From: Chloroflexota bacterium
GTDB taxonomy: Bacteria; Chloroflexota; Limnocylindria; Limnocylindrales; CSP1-4
NCBI GenBank assembly: GCA_027346765.1
Contig: DAIERN010000002.1
Location: forward strand, 1-25,705
Direction of reading: 5' to 3'
DNA length: 25,705 nt
The notes under the pieces are model-generated. The model saw only the letters and a program-made list of their open reading frames with translations, had not been told where the DNA came from and made no database searches. The position numbers and the translations under genes were made by a program. Shown here piece after piece: positions 13,818-20,937 of the stretch (positions are counted from its first letter, which is position 1; the number at the start of each line of letters is the position of its first letter).

Positions 13818-15788
13818 ATGGGGTTCGGGCGCGGCAGTGGGGGCGGCCACATGGGTGGCCAGTTCGGCGGTGACACGCGGCGTGTTCCCCGCGAGCGACG
13901 CGGCCAGACGATCCGCCGCATCGCCGGCTTCTTCCGGCCCTACCGCGTGGCCGTCGCCGCAGTGCTGGCGACCATCGTCCTGACCAGCCTGCTGGGGCTC
14001 ATCAACCCGTACCTGCTGAAGCTGCTCATCGATGAAGCCCTGCCCCAGAGAGACTTCGGCCTCCTGAATCTCTTTGTCGGGCTGATGATCGCCGTGCCCA
14101 TCGTCAGCGGGCTCATCGGTGTGGGCCAGTCGTACCTCAATAACGTCGTCGGCCAGCACGTCATGCAGGACCTGCGCAACACCCTGTACGCCCATCTGCA
14201 GCGGCTGCCACTGCGCTTCTTCACTGAGACGCGCACCGGCGAGATCCAGAGCCGCCTCGCCAACGACGTGGGCGGCGTCCAGAGCGTCGTCACGGACACC
14301 GCGAGCGGCGTCTTCGCCAATGCGGTGATCGTCATCAGCACGGTGGGCGCGATGTTGCTGCTCGATTGGCGGCTGACCGCGCTCAGCCTGGGCCTGCTGC
14401 CCTTCTTCCTGTTCCTGACGTACCGCGTGGGCAAGATCCGCCGGCGCATCGCGTCGATGACCCAGGCGAGCCTCGCCGACATGTCCGCCATCACCGAAGA
14501 AACCGTCAGCGTCAGCGGCATTCTGCTGACCAAGACGTTTGGCCAGCAGGAGCAGGCGGTCGGTCGGTATCGCGACGCCAGCGCCAAGCTCGCCCGGCTG
14601 CAGATCCGCCAGTCGATGGTCGGCCGGTGGTTCTTCATGATCGTCGGCACCGTCTTCTCGATCACCCCGGCGTTCGTCTACTGGCTCGCCGGCTGGCTGG
14701 CGATCAACGGCGACCCGACCGCGCCCAGCATCGGCGACATCGTGGCGTTCACCACGCTCCAGAGCCGGCTCTTCTTCCCGCTGGGCCAGCTGCTCAATGT
14801 CCAGGTGGAGCTGCAGGGTGCCCTGGCATTGTTCGACCGCATCTTCGAGTACATGGACCTGCCGGCGGAGATCGCCGACGCCCCGGATGCCGTGGCGCTC
14901 GAGCCGGATCGCGTCGCGGGCCGCATCCGCTTCCGCCACGTGTCGTTCCGCTACCGGGGGACGCCGCCGGCGCAAACCACCGACTCTCCCGATTCAGCCC
15001 AGCCTGCCCCAGTCATCGAACGGATCCCGTTTGGGCTCGACGACATCGACTTCGAGGCGCAGCCCGGCCAATTGGTCGCGCTGGTCGGGCCGTCCGGTTC
15101 GGGCAAGACGACGACCACCTACCTGATCCCGCGGCTGTACGACGTCGACGAGGGCGCGGTCGAGATCGACGGTATTGACGTCCGCCAGCTGCGTCTGGCC
15201 GACCTGGGCCAGGTGATCGGCTTCGTCACCCAGGAGGTGTTCCTGTTCCACGCGAGCGTGCGCGAGAACCTGCGCTACGCGCGGCCCAGTGCGACTGACG
15301 CGGAACTAGAGACGGCTGCGCGGTTGGCGGCGATCCACGACCGCGTGATGGACCTGCCCCAGGGCTACGACACGATCGTGGGCGAGCGCGGCTACAAGCT
15401 GTCAGGCGGCGAGAAGCAGCGCGTGGCCCTCGCGCGCGTGCTGTTGAAGGATCCGCGCATCCTGGTATTGGACGAGGCCACGTCCGCCCTCGATACGGTT
15501 TCAGAGCGGCTCATCCAGGTTGCGATCGAGCGCGCCATGGCCGGCCGGACGACGATCGCCATCGCCCACCGCCTCTCGACCATCCTGCGCGCCGACCTGA
15601 TCCTGGTCTACCAGGGCGGGCGCATCATCGAGCGTGGCCGGCACGCCGAGCTGCTCGATCACGGCGGCCTCTACGCGCGCCTTTACCGTGAGCAATTCCT
15701 GGCCGCGACGGGAACCGAAGCCGCAAGCGACGCTTGGCAAGCGGAGGAACTCCGGGAGCCAAGCGCTTCGCGCGCAGCTGGACCGTAG
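13818..15788 (+). CDS. ABC exporter (TMD-NBD half transporter)
   Basis: The 656-residue product begins with a Gly/Arg-rich cytosolic leader (MGFGRGSGGG..., ~30 residues). A six-helix ABC exporter membrane domain follows (about 38-330), with the intracellular loop RFFTETRTGEIQSRLANDV and the later EETVSVSGILLTKTFGQ. The ATPase domain is at about 365-625: Walker A GPSGSGKTT (~424), Q-loop FVTQEVFLFHASVRENL, signature LSGGEKQRVALARVLL (~529), Walker B ILVLDEATSALD and H-loop AIAHR. All catalytic residues are present. A ~20-residue Pro/Ser/Ala-rich insertion follows the A-loop (FRYRGTPPAQTTDSPDS). Such half transporters work as homodimers, or as heterodimers with an adjacent partner; none is present here, so a homodimer is likely. 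The substrate could be a lipid, drug or peptide. Confidence 0.93.
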   Translation: MGFGRGSGGGHMGGQFGGDTRRVPRERRGQTIRRIAGFFRPYRVAVAAVLATIVLTSLLGLINPYLLKLLIDEALPQRDFGLLNLFVGLMIAVPIVSGLIGVGQSYLNNVVGQHVMQDLRNTLYAHLQRLPLRFFTETRTGEIQSRLANDVGGVQSVVTDTASGVFANAVIVISTVGAMLLLDWRLTALSLGLLPFFLFLTYRVGKIRRRIASMTQASLADMSAITEETVSVSGILLTKTFGQQEQAVGRYRDASAKLARLQIRQSMVGRWFFMIVGTVFSITPAFVYWLAGWLAINGDPTAPSIGDIVAFTTLQSRLFFPLGQLLNVQVELQGALALFDRIFEYMDLPAEIADAPDAVALEPDRVAGRIRFRHVSFRYRGTPPAQTTDSPDSAQPAPVIERIPFGLDDIDFEAQPGQLVALVGPSGSGKTTTTYLIPRLYDVDEGAVEIDGIDVRQLRLADLGQVIGFVTQEVFLFHASVRENLRYARPSATDAELETAARLAAIHDRVMDLPQGYDTIVGERGYKLSGGEKQRVALARVLLKDPRILVLDEATSALDTVSERLIQVAIERAMAGRTTIAIAHRLSTILRADLILVYQGGRIIERGRHAELLDHGGLYARLYREQFLAATGTEAASDAWQAEELREPSASRAAGP

Positions 15789-15819
15789 GCCCCGGCGGAG
15801 GGACAGCTTGGTCCCGGTG

Positions 15820-15825
15820 TAGTCT
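15820..15825 (+). promoter_or_regulatory. Likely -10 element (TAGTCT) of the permease gene
   Basis: TAGTCT ends 9 bases before ATG 15835, with no Shine-Dalgarno between. The same layout (TAGACT, 9 bases) precedes the citrate synthase gene, so a very short leader or leaderless start is likely. Confidence 0.4.
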
Positions 15826-15834
15826 GCGCGCCAC

Positions 15835-16752
15835 ATGGGCAGTTATCTCGTACGGCGCATCCTGTGGCTGATACCGGTCCTGATCGTCGTCTCGCTGATC
15901 ACTTTCATCCTGATGCACCTGGTGCCCGGTGGCCCGTGGTCGGGTGACAAGCAGGTCTACGGCGGCGTGCAGACTGCGATCAACGCCAAATACCACCTGA
16001 GCGAGCCCATCTGGCAGCAGTACGGCCGCTGGGTGTTTGACTTCATCCGCGGTGACTTCGGGCCCTCGTTCAAATACGCCGACCGGAGCATCAACCAGAT
16101 CATTGCCGAAGGCCTTCCCGCCACGCTTCAGCTGGGCGCGATGGCCTTCACGCTGGCCGTGGTTACGGGCATCCCGCTGGGCATCATTGCCGCCCTGGGC
16201 CACAACCGCTGGCCGGACTACGTCGCGACGTTCATCTCCATGCTGGGCATCGCGACACCGAGCTTCATCCTGGCCATCCTGCTGGTGGTCATCTTCAGCG
16301 TCGGCTTCAAGATCCTGCCGGCATTGGGCTGGGGAGCGCCCGATACGTGGGTCCTGCCCACGGTGGCCCTGGCGGGCTACCAGATCGCCCAGATAGCCCG
16401 GTATACGCGCGCGTCGATGCTCGAGGTGACGCGCAAGGACTACATTCGCACCGCCCAGAGCAAGGGCCTGCGCGAGCGCGCGGTCGTCATTCGCCACATG
16501 ATCCGCAACGCGCTCATCCCGGTCGTGACCATCCTCGGCCCCATCCTCGCCTTCCTGGTCACCGGCTCGTTCATCATCGAGGCGTTCTTCGGCATCCCGG
16601 GCATCGGCCGCTATTACGTGCAGGGCATCGTCCAGCGCGACTACTCGCTGATCATGGCGATGACCGTGATCTACGCCTTCGCGGTCGCGGCGATGAACGT
16701 GGTCGTCGACGTTCTGTACGGCTACATCGACCCGCGCATCCGCTACAGCTAA
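15835..16752 (+). CDS. Oligopeptide/dipeptide-type ABC permease (DppB/OppB family), orphan
   Basis: The 305-residue product begins MGSYLVRRILWLIPVLIVVSLITFILMHLVPGGPW, the hallmark N-terminal helix of DppB/OppB permeases, followed by DFIRGDFGPSFKY (the conserved GDxGxS stretch). The C-terminal half has the BPD_transp_1 domain with five further helices and the ATPase-docking EAA loop (RYTRASMLEVTRKDYIRTAQSKGL). It ends GYIDPRIRYS, again as in the family. Normally dppB sits with dppC, two ATPases and a binding protein. Here the upstream gene is an unrelated exporter and the downstream gene is a convergent citrate synthase, so the rest of the transporter must be elsewhere. It looks intact. Confidence 0.92.
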   Translation: MGSYLVRRILWLIPVLIVVSLITFILMHLVPGGPWSGDKQVYGGVQTAINAKYHLSEPIWQQYGRWVFDFIRGDFGPSFKYADRSINQIIAEGLPATLQLGAMAFTLAVVTGIPLGIIAALGHNRWPDYVATFISMLGIATPSFILAILLVVIFSVGFKILPALGWGAPDTWVLPTVALAGYQIAQIARYTRASMLEVTRKDYIRTAQSKGLRERAVVIRHMIRNALIPVVTILGPILAFLVTGSFIIEAFFGIPGIGRYYVQGIVQRDYSLIMAMTVIYAFAVAAMNVVVDVLYGYIDPRIRYS

Positions 16753-16781
16753 GGCTTCCCAGAGCCGGGCCCATTGGCGCG

Positions 16782-17906
16782 TTAGCGCGCGGCCGTGACT
16801 CCGGCTAACGCCCGCTCAGCGGGTCCCACGTAGCGCACATCTGGCCGGATCAGGATGTCGGCCTTGGACTGCTCCAGGCAGTGCGCCGTCCAGCCGGCGT
16901 GGCGCGCCAATGCAAATGTCGCCGGGAACAAGTTGGGCGGCAGGCCCACGCCCTGCAGCACGGCTGCGGCGTAATACTCGACGTTGGTCATGATCGGGTA
17001 GTCGGGCTTGTACTCGGCCAGCACGCGCAGCGCGATCTCCTCGACCGCGACGGCCATCTTGAGCCACTCGCTGACCGACGACAGGCCCTCGGCCACCGTG
17101 CGCAGCGCGGCGGCGCGCGGGTCGTAGGCGCGGTAGACACGGTGGCCAAAGCCCATCAGCCGCTCCCTGCGGTCGAGGGTGTTGCGGATCCAGCGCTCGG
17201 CCTGATCGACGCTGCCCATCTCGTGCAGCTGATTGACCACCTCGGTGGGCGCGCCGCCATGGGCGGGCCCCTTCAAGGCGCCAATGGCCCCGGCCACCGC
17301 CGATGCCATGTCGCTCTGCGTCGAGGTGATGACCCGCGCGGTGAACGTCGACGCGTTGAAGCCATGCTCCGCGCCAACGATGAAGTACGCCTCGAGCCCT
17401 TTGGCCGATGCTTCGTCGGGGCGCTCCCCGCTGAGCTGGTAGAGAAACCCGGCGGCCAGGCTCAGCGACGGATCCGGCTCGATCGGCTCGTGGCCGTCGC
17501 GCAGGCGCGCGAACGCGGCCAGGATGGAGGGCGCGGCCGCGGTCAGGGCGCGCGCCTGCTCCACGGTTGGCGGGTACTTGACCGCGCTGATCGCGCCCCA
17601 CGCAGACACGCCGGTGCGCAGCGCGTCCATCGCGTTGGCGTCTGCCGGCAGCTGGCGCAGCACCTCGATGACCCTGGGGTCCAGGGCGGCGCAGGAGAGG
17701 TGCGCCTGGTCGGCCCACTCGCCCGTCCACAGCAGCTCGGCGACCTGGGCATACGTGCCGTGCAGCACGAGATCGCCAATGGGGTAGCCGCGGTACAGCA
17801 ACCGGCCCTTGTCGCCGTCGATGAACGCCAGTGAGGTCTCGCCGGCGACCACACCCTTGAGGCCAGGCGAGTACGGGCGACTATCCGATGTGGGCTCGGT
17901 CGTCAT
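16782..17906 (-). CDS. Citrate synthase / 2-methylcitrate synthase family protein
   Basis: The 374-residue product condenses acetyl-CoA (or propionyl-CoA) with oxaloacetate if active. It has the N-terminal GLKGVVAGETSLAFIDGDKGRLLYRGYPIGDL, the active-site segment AEHGFNASTF (His181), GPAHGG (His216), MGFGHRVYR (His255), and GWTAHCLEQ with ILIRP near the end. The length is typical of Gram-positive/archaeal-type citrate synthases. The usual catalytic Asp in the NVDFYSG-type segment is Glu310 here (MTNVEYYAAAVLQ), and the RPRA/D stretch near the end is RPDV. Citrate versus methylcitrate synthase cannot be told apart, and no prp genes are adjacent. TAGACT (17916-17921) lies 9 bases upstream of the start. 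It converges with the DppB-type permease. Confidence 0.88.
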   Translation of the reverse strand: MTTEPTSDSRPYSPGLKGVVAGETSLAFIDGDKGRLLYRGYPIGDLVLHGTYAQVAELLWTGEWADQAHLSCAALDPRVIEVLRQLPADANAMDALRTGVSAWGAISAVKYPPTVEQARALTAAAPSILAAFARLRDGHEPIEPDPSLSLAAGFLYQLSGERPDEASAKGLEAYFIVGAEHGFNASTFTARVITSTQSDMASAVAGAIGALKGPAHGGAPTEVVNQLHEMGSVDQAERWIRNTLDRRERLMGFGHRVYRAYDPRAAALRTVAEGLSSVSEWLKMAVAVEEIALRVLAEYKPDYPIMTNVEYYAAAVLQGVGLPPNLFPATFALARHAGWTAHCLEQSKADILIRPDVRYVGPAERALAGVTAAR

Positions 17907-17915
17907 GCGTGGCGC

Positions 17916-17921
17916 AGTCTA
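17916..17921 (-). promoter_or_regulatory. Likely -10 element (TAGACT, minus strand) of the citrate synthase gene
   Basis: On the minus strand TAGACT ends 9 bases before the ATG at 17906. A purine-rich GGAGGAGAG lies upstream of it, too far away to serve as a Shine-Dalgarno for this ATG. A leaderless or nearly leaderless transcript is inferred. Confidence 0.4.
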
Positions 17922-17937
17922 TCGCTCTCCTCCGCCG

Positions 17938-17985
17938 CGGCCTTCGGCCGTGCTGCGCGCGACAGTGGTCCGGCCCCGACGGGGC
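17938..17985. other. Two short GC-rich hairpins between nicotinamidase and citrate synthase genes
   Basis: CGGCC-TTC-GGCCG (17938-17950) and GCCCC-GAC-GGGGC (17973-17985) lie in the 98-base gap downstream of the nicotinamidase stop (minus strand) and upstream of the citrate synthase promoter. Neither has a T-run. They may act as a GC-type termination or pausing region that separates the two minus-strand genes. Confidence 0.3.
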
Positions 17986-18004
17986 GTCGGTGCCGTCCCG
18001 TCGC

Positions 18005-18622
18005 TTACCCGCCCGACTGCGGACCCACCGCCGCCCTCGATTCGAGCAGCGCGCCCGCGCCGAACATCTCTTCAACAGCGCGATCGCCGTCGCCATCGGC
18101 AAGGTTCACCGCACGAATCGCGTTGCCCAGCACGGTCACCGGATAGCCGCGCTCGCGGCCGTCGAGCACTGTCGCCTTGACGCAGTAGTCGGTCGCGAGA
18201 CCGCACACCACGAGCGTGGTCACGCCGGCCTCGCCCAGCATGTCGCTCAAGGGGGTCGGGATCGTCGCGCCACTCACCGGGTCGCGCATGGAGAAGCCGG
18301 AATAGCCGTCCTCGCCGTTGCTGCCCTTGCGCACGACCGGGCCACCGACCGCCAGGTCCGGATGCAGCTCCGCTCCCCAGGTGTCCTGCACGCAATGGAC
18401 GGGCCAGATGCCGCCGTCCTTGGCGAAGTGCGGCGTCGATTCAGGGTGCCAGTCCTGGGTGTAAAAGACGCGCGCCCCGTGCGCCGTCGCGCGCGCGATC
18501 TCTTCGTTGATGAGCGGGACCACCTGCTCGCCCGACTTGACGTAGAGCGAGCCGCCCGGATCGACGAAATCGTTCTGGACGTCGACCACGATTAGCGCGG
18601 TTGTAGAGTCGTAGACAGGCAT
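18005..18622 (-). CDS. pncA: Nicotinamidase / isochorismatase-family amidohydrolase
   Basis: The 205-residue product probably hydrolyses nicotinamide to nicotinate for NAD salvage. The catalytic triad is visible: Asp in ALIVVDVQNDFVDPGGSL, Lys in VVRKGSNGEDGYSGF, and Cys in GLATDYCVKATVLDG. The metal-binding stretch YTQDWHPESTPHF, with His in WPVHCVQDT further on, is the pattern of true nicotinamidases rather than of isochorismatases. The start is ATG 18622, since it gives the canonical MPVYDSTTALIVVD and TAGAAT ends 7 bases upstream. A longer open frame reaching 18700 is not supported. It is divergent from the Fur-family gene, with a 154-base shared upstream region. Confidence 0.88.
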   Translation of the reverse strand: MPVYDSTTALIVVDVQNDFVDPGGSLYVKSGEQVVPLINEEIARATAHGARVFYTQDWHPESTPHFAKDGGIWPVHCVQDTWGAELHPDLAVGGPVVRKGSNGEDGYSGFSMRDPVSGATIPTPLSDMLGEAGVTTLVVCGLATDYCVKATVLDGRERGYPVTVLGNAIRAVNLADGDGDRAVEEMFGAGALLESRAAVGPQSGG

Positions 18623-18629
18623 CGTGCAG

Positions 18630-18635
18630 ATTCTA
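18630..18635 (-). promoter_or_regulatory. Likely -10 element (TAGAAT, minus strand) of leaderless pncA
   Basis: ATTCTA on + reads TAGAAT on the minus strand and ends exactly 7 bases before the ATG at 18622. No Shine-Dalgarno is possible in the 7-base remainder, so the transcript is probably leaderless. Confidence 0.6.
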
Positions 18636-18763
18636 GGGTCGCCTGACACCGAGCGCGTTACGGCCGGCCGGCGCGGCCGGCACCAGAAGCCCGATCGCAC
18701 GGCGCCCGACTTACGACAGATCCGTCGTGCACGAGGGTTGCCGCACGATTATCTGAGACTGAG

Positions 18764-18769
18764 TATCAT
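18764..18769 (+). promoter_or_regulatory. Likely -10 element (TATCAT) of the leaderless Fur-family gene
   Basis: TATCAT ends exactly 7 bases before ATG 18777. The surrounding stretch 18749-18770 is clearly more AT-rich than its neighbours and contains the repeated CTGAG (18753-18757 and 18759-18763). It is a possible place for autoregulation by the Fur-family protein, although no clean 7-1-7 Fur box can be read. Confidence 0.55.
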
Positions 18770-18776
18770 CTGCTGC

Positions 18777-19199
18777 ATGACCACAGTGCGCGCAGCGAGA
18801 GCGACGGCACCCCGCCGTGCCTTGACCGCGCTCATCGCGCGGCGACGCGGCCACTTCACAGCGGCGGACCTGCTCGATGAAGCGAGACAGCGCGACGTCC
18901 GCGTGGGCCGCGCGACGGTGTTCCGGACGCTCGACCTGCTCACGACGCGCGGCTCGCTCGAGCGGATTGACCTGCCCAACGGCGAACACGCCTATGTCGC
19001 CTGCGCGCCGCAGGAGCATCACCACCACGTGGTCTGCCGGAGCTGCGGCAACTCGGTCGAGGTGGCCGATGCCGGCCTTCAGTCCGTCGTTGGTGAGATA
19101 GCTCGCCGCAGCGGCTACCGGATCGACAGCCATCGGCTGGAGTTCTTTGGGCTTTGCCCGGATTGCGCCGCCGCCCCGCGAGTACTCGCGCCGCGATGA
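18777..19199 (+). CDS. Fur-family metal-responsive transcription regulator
   Basis: The 140-residue product has an N-terminal winged helix (about 12-75, with HFTAADLLDEARQRDVRVGRATVFRTLDLL, where RATVFRTL is the recognition helix) and a C-terminal dimerisation/metal domain. The domain has a His cluster (EHHHHVVC, 80-87), the structural zinc CxxC pairs Cys87/Cys90 and Cys127/Cys130, and a further H119. The start at ATG 18777 is set by TATCAT 7 bases upstream; longer frames to 18624 would run through the promoter. Its last 4 bases overlap the start of a ZIP metal transporter gene. The regulator therefore probably responds to the metal that the transporter carries (zinc, manganese or iron). Fur, Zur and Mur cannot be separated from sequence alone. 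Confidence 0.9.
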   Translation: MTTVRAARATAPRRALTALIARRRGHFTAADLLDEARQRDVRVGRATVFRTLDLLTTRGSLERIDLPNGEHAYVACAPQEHHHHVVCRSCGNSVEVADAGLQSVVGEIARRSGYRIDSHRLEFFGLCPDCAAAPRVLAPR

Positions 19200-19966
19200 T
19201 CCTCACGCTGGGCATCCTGCCCTTCTTCTCGACGTTCCTGGGCGGCTGGGCCGTTTTCCGGTTGCAGCAGCGGCTGCACGCGATCATGGCCTTCGCCGCG
19301 GGCGTGCTGGTCGCGACCGCGCTGGTCGATCTCATCCCTGAATCGATCGGCCTCATCGGCTCGGCGGACCCGGCCTACCTGACCGGCGTCGCCGCGATCG
19401 TGGGCTTCCTGATTTATGCCGCCGTCGAGGCGTTCATCCATAGCGTCAGCTACGAACACGTCCACGATCCCAACATTGACCACGACGTGCCGCACGACCA
19501 CAGCCCGGCCATCAGCGCGACTGCGTCAACCCTGGGCTGGGTGGGTCCGGCCGGGCTGATCGTCCACAGCACGCTCGATGGTGCAGCGATCGGCCTGGGA
19601 TTTGCGGCGAACAACGAGGTCGGGCTGCTCGTGCTGCTGGCCGTCCTCGTCCACGATTTCGCTGACGGACTCAACGTCGTGACCCTGGCCTTCGCCGGCG
19701 GCCGCGGGCGACGATCGGCTGTCGTGCTGCTCGCCCTGGACGCGCTCGCACCCGTGGTGGGCATCGCTCTCAGCCAGGTGATCACGCTGCCTCCGGCGCA
19801 GCTGGGCGTGCTGCTGGGCGTATTCGCCGGCGCCTTCCTGGCGATCGGCGCGAGCCACCTGCTGCCTGAGGCGCAGCACCGCCAGAGCGGCTCGGTTTCG
19901 CCGCTGGTAGTGCTCGTGGTGCTGGGTGCCGTTCTGGTCGTTGTCGTTCGCACGCTGATTCCGTAG
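19196..19966 (+). CDS. ZIP-family divalent metal transporter
   Basis: The 256-residue product starts at ATG 19196, which overlaps the Fur-family stop (ATGA) and begins directly with TM1 (MILTLGILPFFSTFLGG). Eight TM helices are expected. The conserved metal-site helices read IVHSTLDGAAIGLGFA (His124) and LVHDFADGLNVVTLAFA (His153), the ZIP TM4/TM5 signatures in which the usual N/P-E-G appears as D-G. Between TM3 and TM4 is a cytoplasmic loop rich in His and Asp (EHVHDPNIDHDVPHDHSP, 87-104), typical of metal-binding ZIP loops. Translational coupling to the Fur-family regulator points to metal-controlled expression, most likely of zinc, manganese or iron uptake. ZIP proteins move metal towards the cytosol. 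Confidence 0.9.
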   Translation: MILTLGILPFFSTFLGGWAVFRLQQRLHAIMAFAAGVLVATALVDLIPESIGLIGSADPAYLTGVAAIVGFLIYAAVEAFIHSVSYEHVHDPNIDHDVPHDHSPAISATASTLGWVGPAGLIVHSTLDGAAIGLGFAANNEVGLLVLLAVLVHDFADGLNVVTLAFAGGRGRRSAVVLLALDALAPVVGIALSQVITLPPAQLGVLLGVFAGAFLAIGASHLLPEAQHRQSGSVSPLVVLVVLGAVLVVVVRTLIP

Positions 19967-19987
19967 AGGCGCGAAAATCGAGTCACT

Positions 19988-20917
19988 TTGACCGCCCCAG
20001 CCGCCCCAGTCATCTCCGTAACCGACCTGCGCCGCCACTACGGTGAGGTCAAGGCGGTCGACGGCGTCACCTTCGAGGTGCGCAAGGGCGAGGTATTCGG
20101 GCTGCTCGGCCCCAACGGCGCGGGCAAGACGACCACCATCGAGATCCTGGAGGGGCTGAATCGGGCCGACTCGGGCGAAGTGCGCGTGTTGGGCTTTGAT
20201 CCCAAGCACGAGGCCAACAAGCTCAAGGAACGGATCGGCGTCCAGCTCCAGGCGGCGTCGCTCTACCCCGACCTGACGGTGAGCGAGCTGGTCGAGCTCT
20301 TCAGCACCTTCTACGCCAAGCGGTTACCTGGGGCCCGACTGATCGATCAGCTGGGCCTCGACGAACGCAAGGGCGCGTTGAGCAAGGAGCTGAGCGGCGG
20401 CCAGCGTCAGCGCCTGTCGATCGCGCTGGCGCTGGTCAACGATCCGGAGCTCATCTTTCTCGACGAGCCCACAACCGGCCTGGACCCGCAGGGCCGGCGC
20501 TCGCTGTGGGAGCACATCGAGCGGCTGCGCAACGAGGGCCGCACGGTGCTGTTGACGACGCACTACATGGAGGAGGCGGAGCATCTGTGCGACCGCGTGG
20601 CCATCGTCGACCACGGCAAGATCCTCGAAATCGGCGCGGTCGATGAGCTGATCAGCCGCCACTTCACTGAGCGGACGCTGCGCTTCCGCTCGCGCGCTGA
20701 GCTCTCAGATTCACAGCTGGCCGGCCTGCGCGATGTCGCCCGCGTGGCGCACGAGGAGGATGAGGTGGTGCTCTACACCGCCAACGTGCCGCGCACCATT
20801 GCCGCGCTGCTCGACCTCGCGCAGAGCACCGGCGCCGGCGACCTGGACGTTGCCGTCCGCCGACCAACGCTCGAGGACGTGTTCCTGGAGCTCACCGGCC
20901 GGGCGCTGCGCGACTAG
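19988..20917 (+). CDS. ABC-2-type transporter ATPase (DrrA/CcmA type)
   Basis: The 309-residue product has Walker A GPNGAGKTT, Q-loop VQLQAASLYPDLTV, signature LSGGQRQRLSIA, Walker B LIFLDEPTTGLDP and H-loop TTHYMEEAEHLC, all canonical for the DRR-type drug/lipid exporter ATPases. The C-terminal ~85 residues (about 225-309, ending RRPTLEDVFLELTGRALRD) are the usual accessory domain. The start is a TTG at 19988, needed for MTAPAAPVISVTDLRRHYG; no ATG or GTG is suitable. It is 21 bases downstream of the ZIP gene and 20 bases before its permease. Confidence 0.92.
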   Translation: MTAPAAPVISVTDLRRHYGEVKAVDGVTFEVRKGEVFGLLGPNGAGKTTTIEILEGLNRADSGEVRVLGFDPKHEANKLKERIGVQLQAASLYPDLTVSELVELFSTFYAKRLPGARLIDQLGLDERKGALSKELSGGQRQRLSIALALVNDPELIFLDEPTTGLDPQGRRSLWEHIERLRNEGRTVLLTTHYMEEAEHLCDRVAIVDHGKILEIGAVDELISRHFTERTLRFRSRAELSDSQLAGLRDVARVAHEEDEVVLYTANVPRTIAALLDLAQSTGAGDLDVAVRRPTLEDVFLELTGRALRD

Positions 20918-20937
20918 CGACACAGGATTCGAGAGAG

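Noticed and set aside
18749..18770. A classic Fur/Zur box
   Set aside because: The stretch is AT-rich with a CTGAG direct repeat, but it does not read as a 7-1-7 or 9-1-9 palindrome, so it is kept only as a candidate region.
18623..18776. A longer N-terminus for the Fur-family protein (from 18624) and for pncA (to 18700)
   Set aside because: These frames read through the GC-rich shared promoter region; both -10-like elements at 7-base spacing and the family N-termini point to 18777 and 18622.
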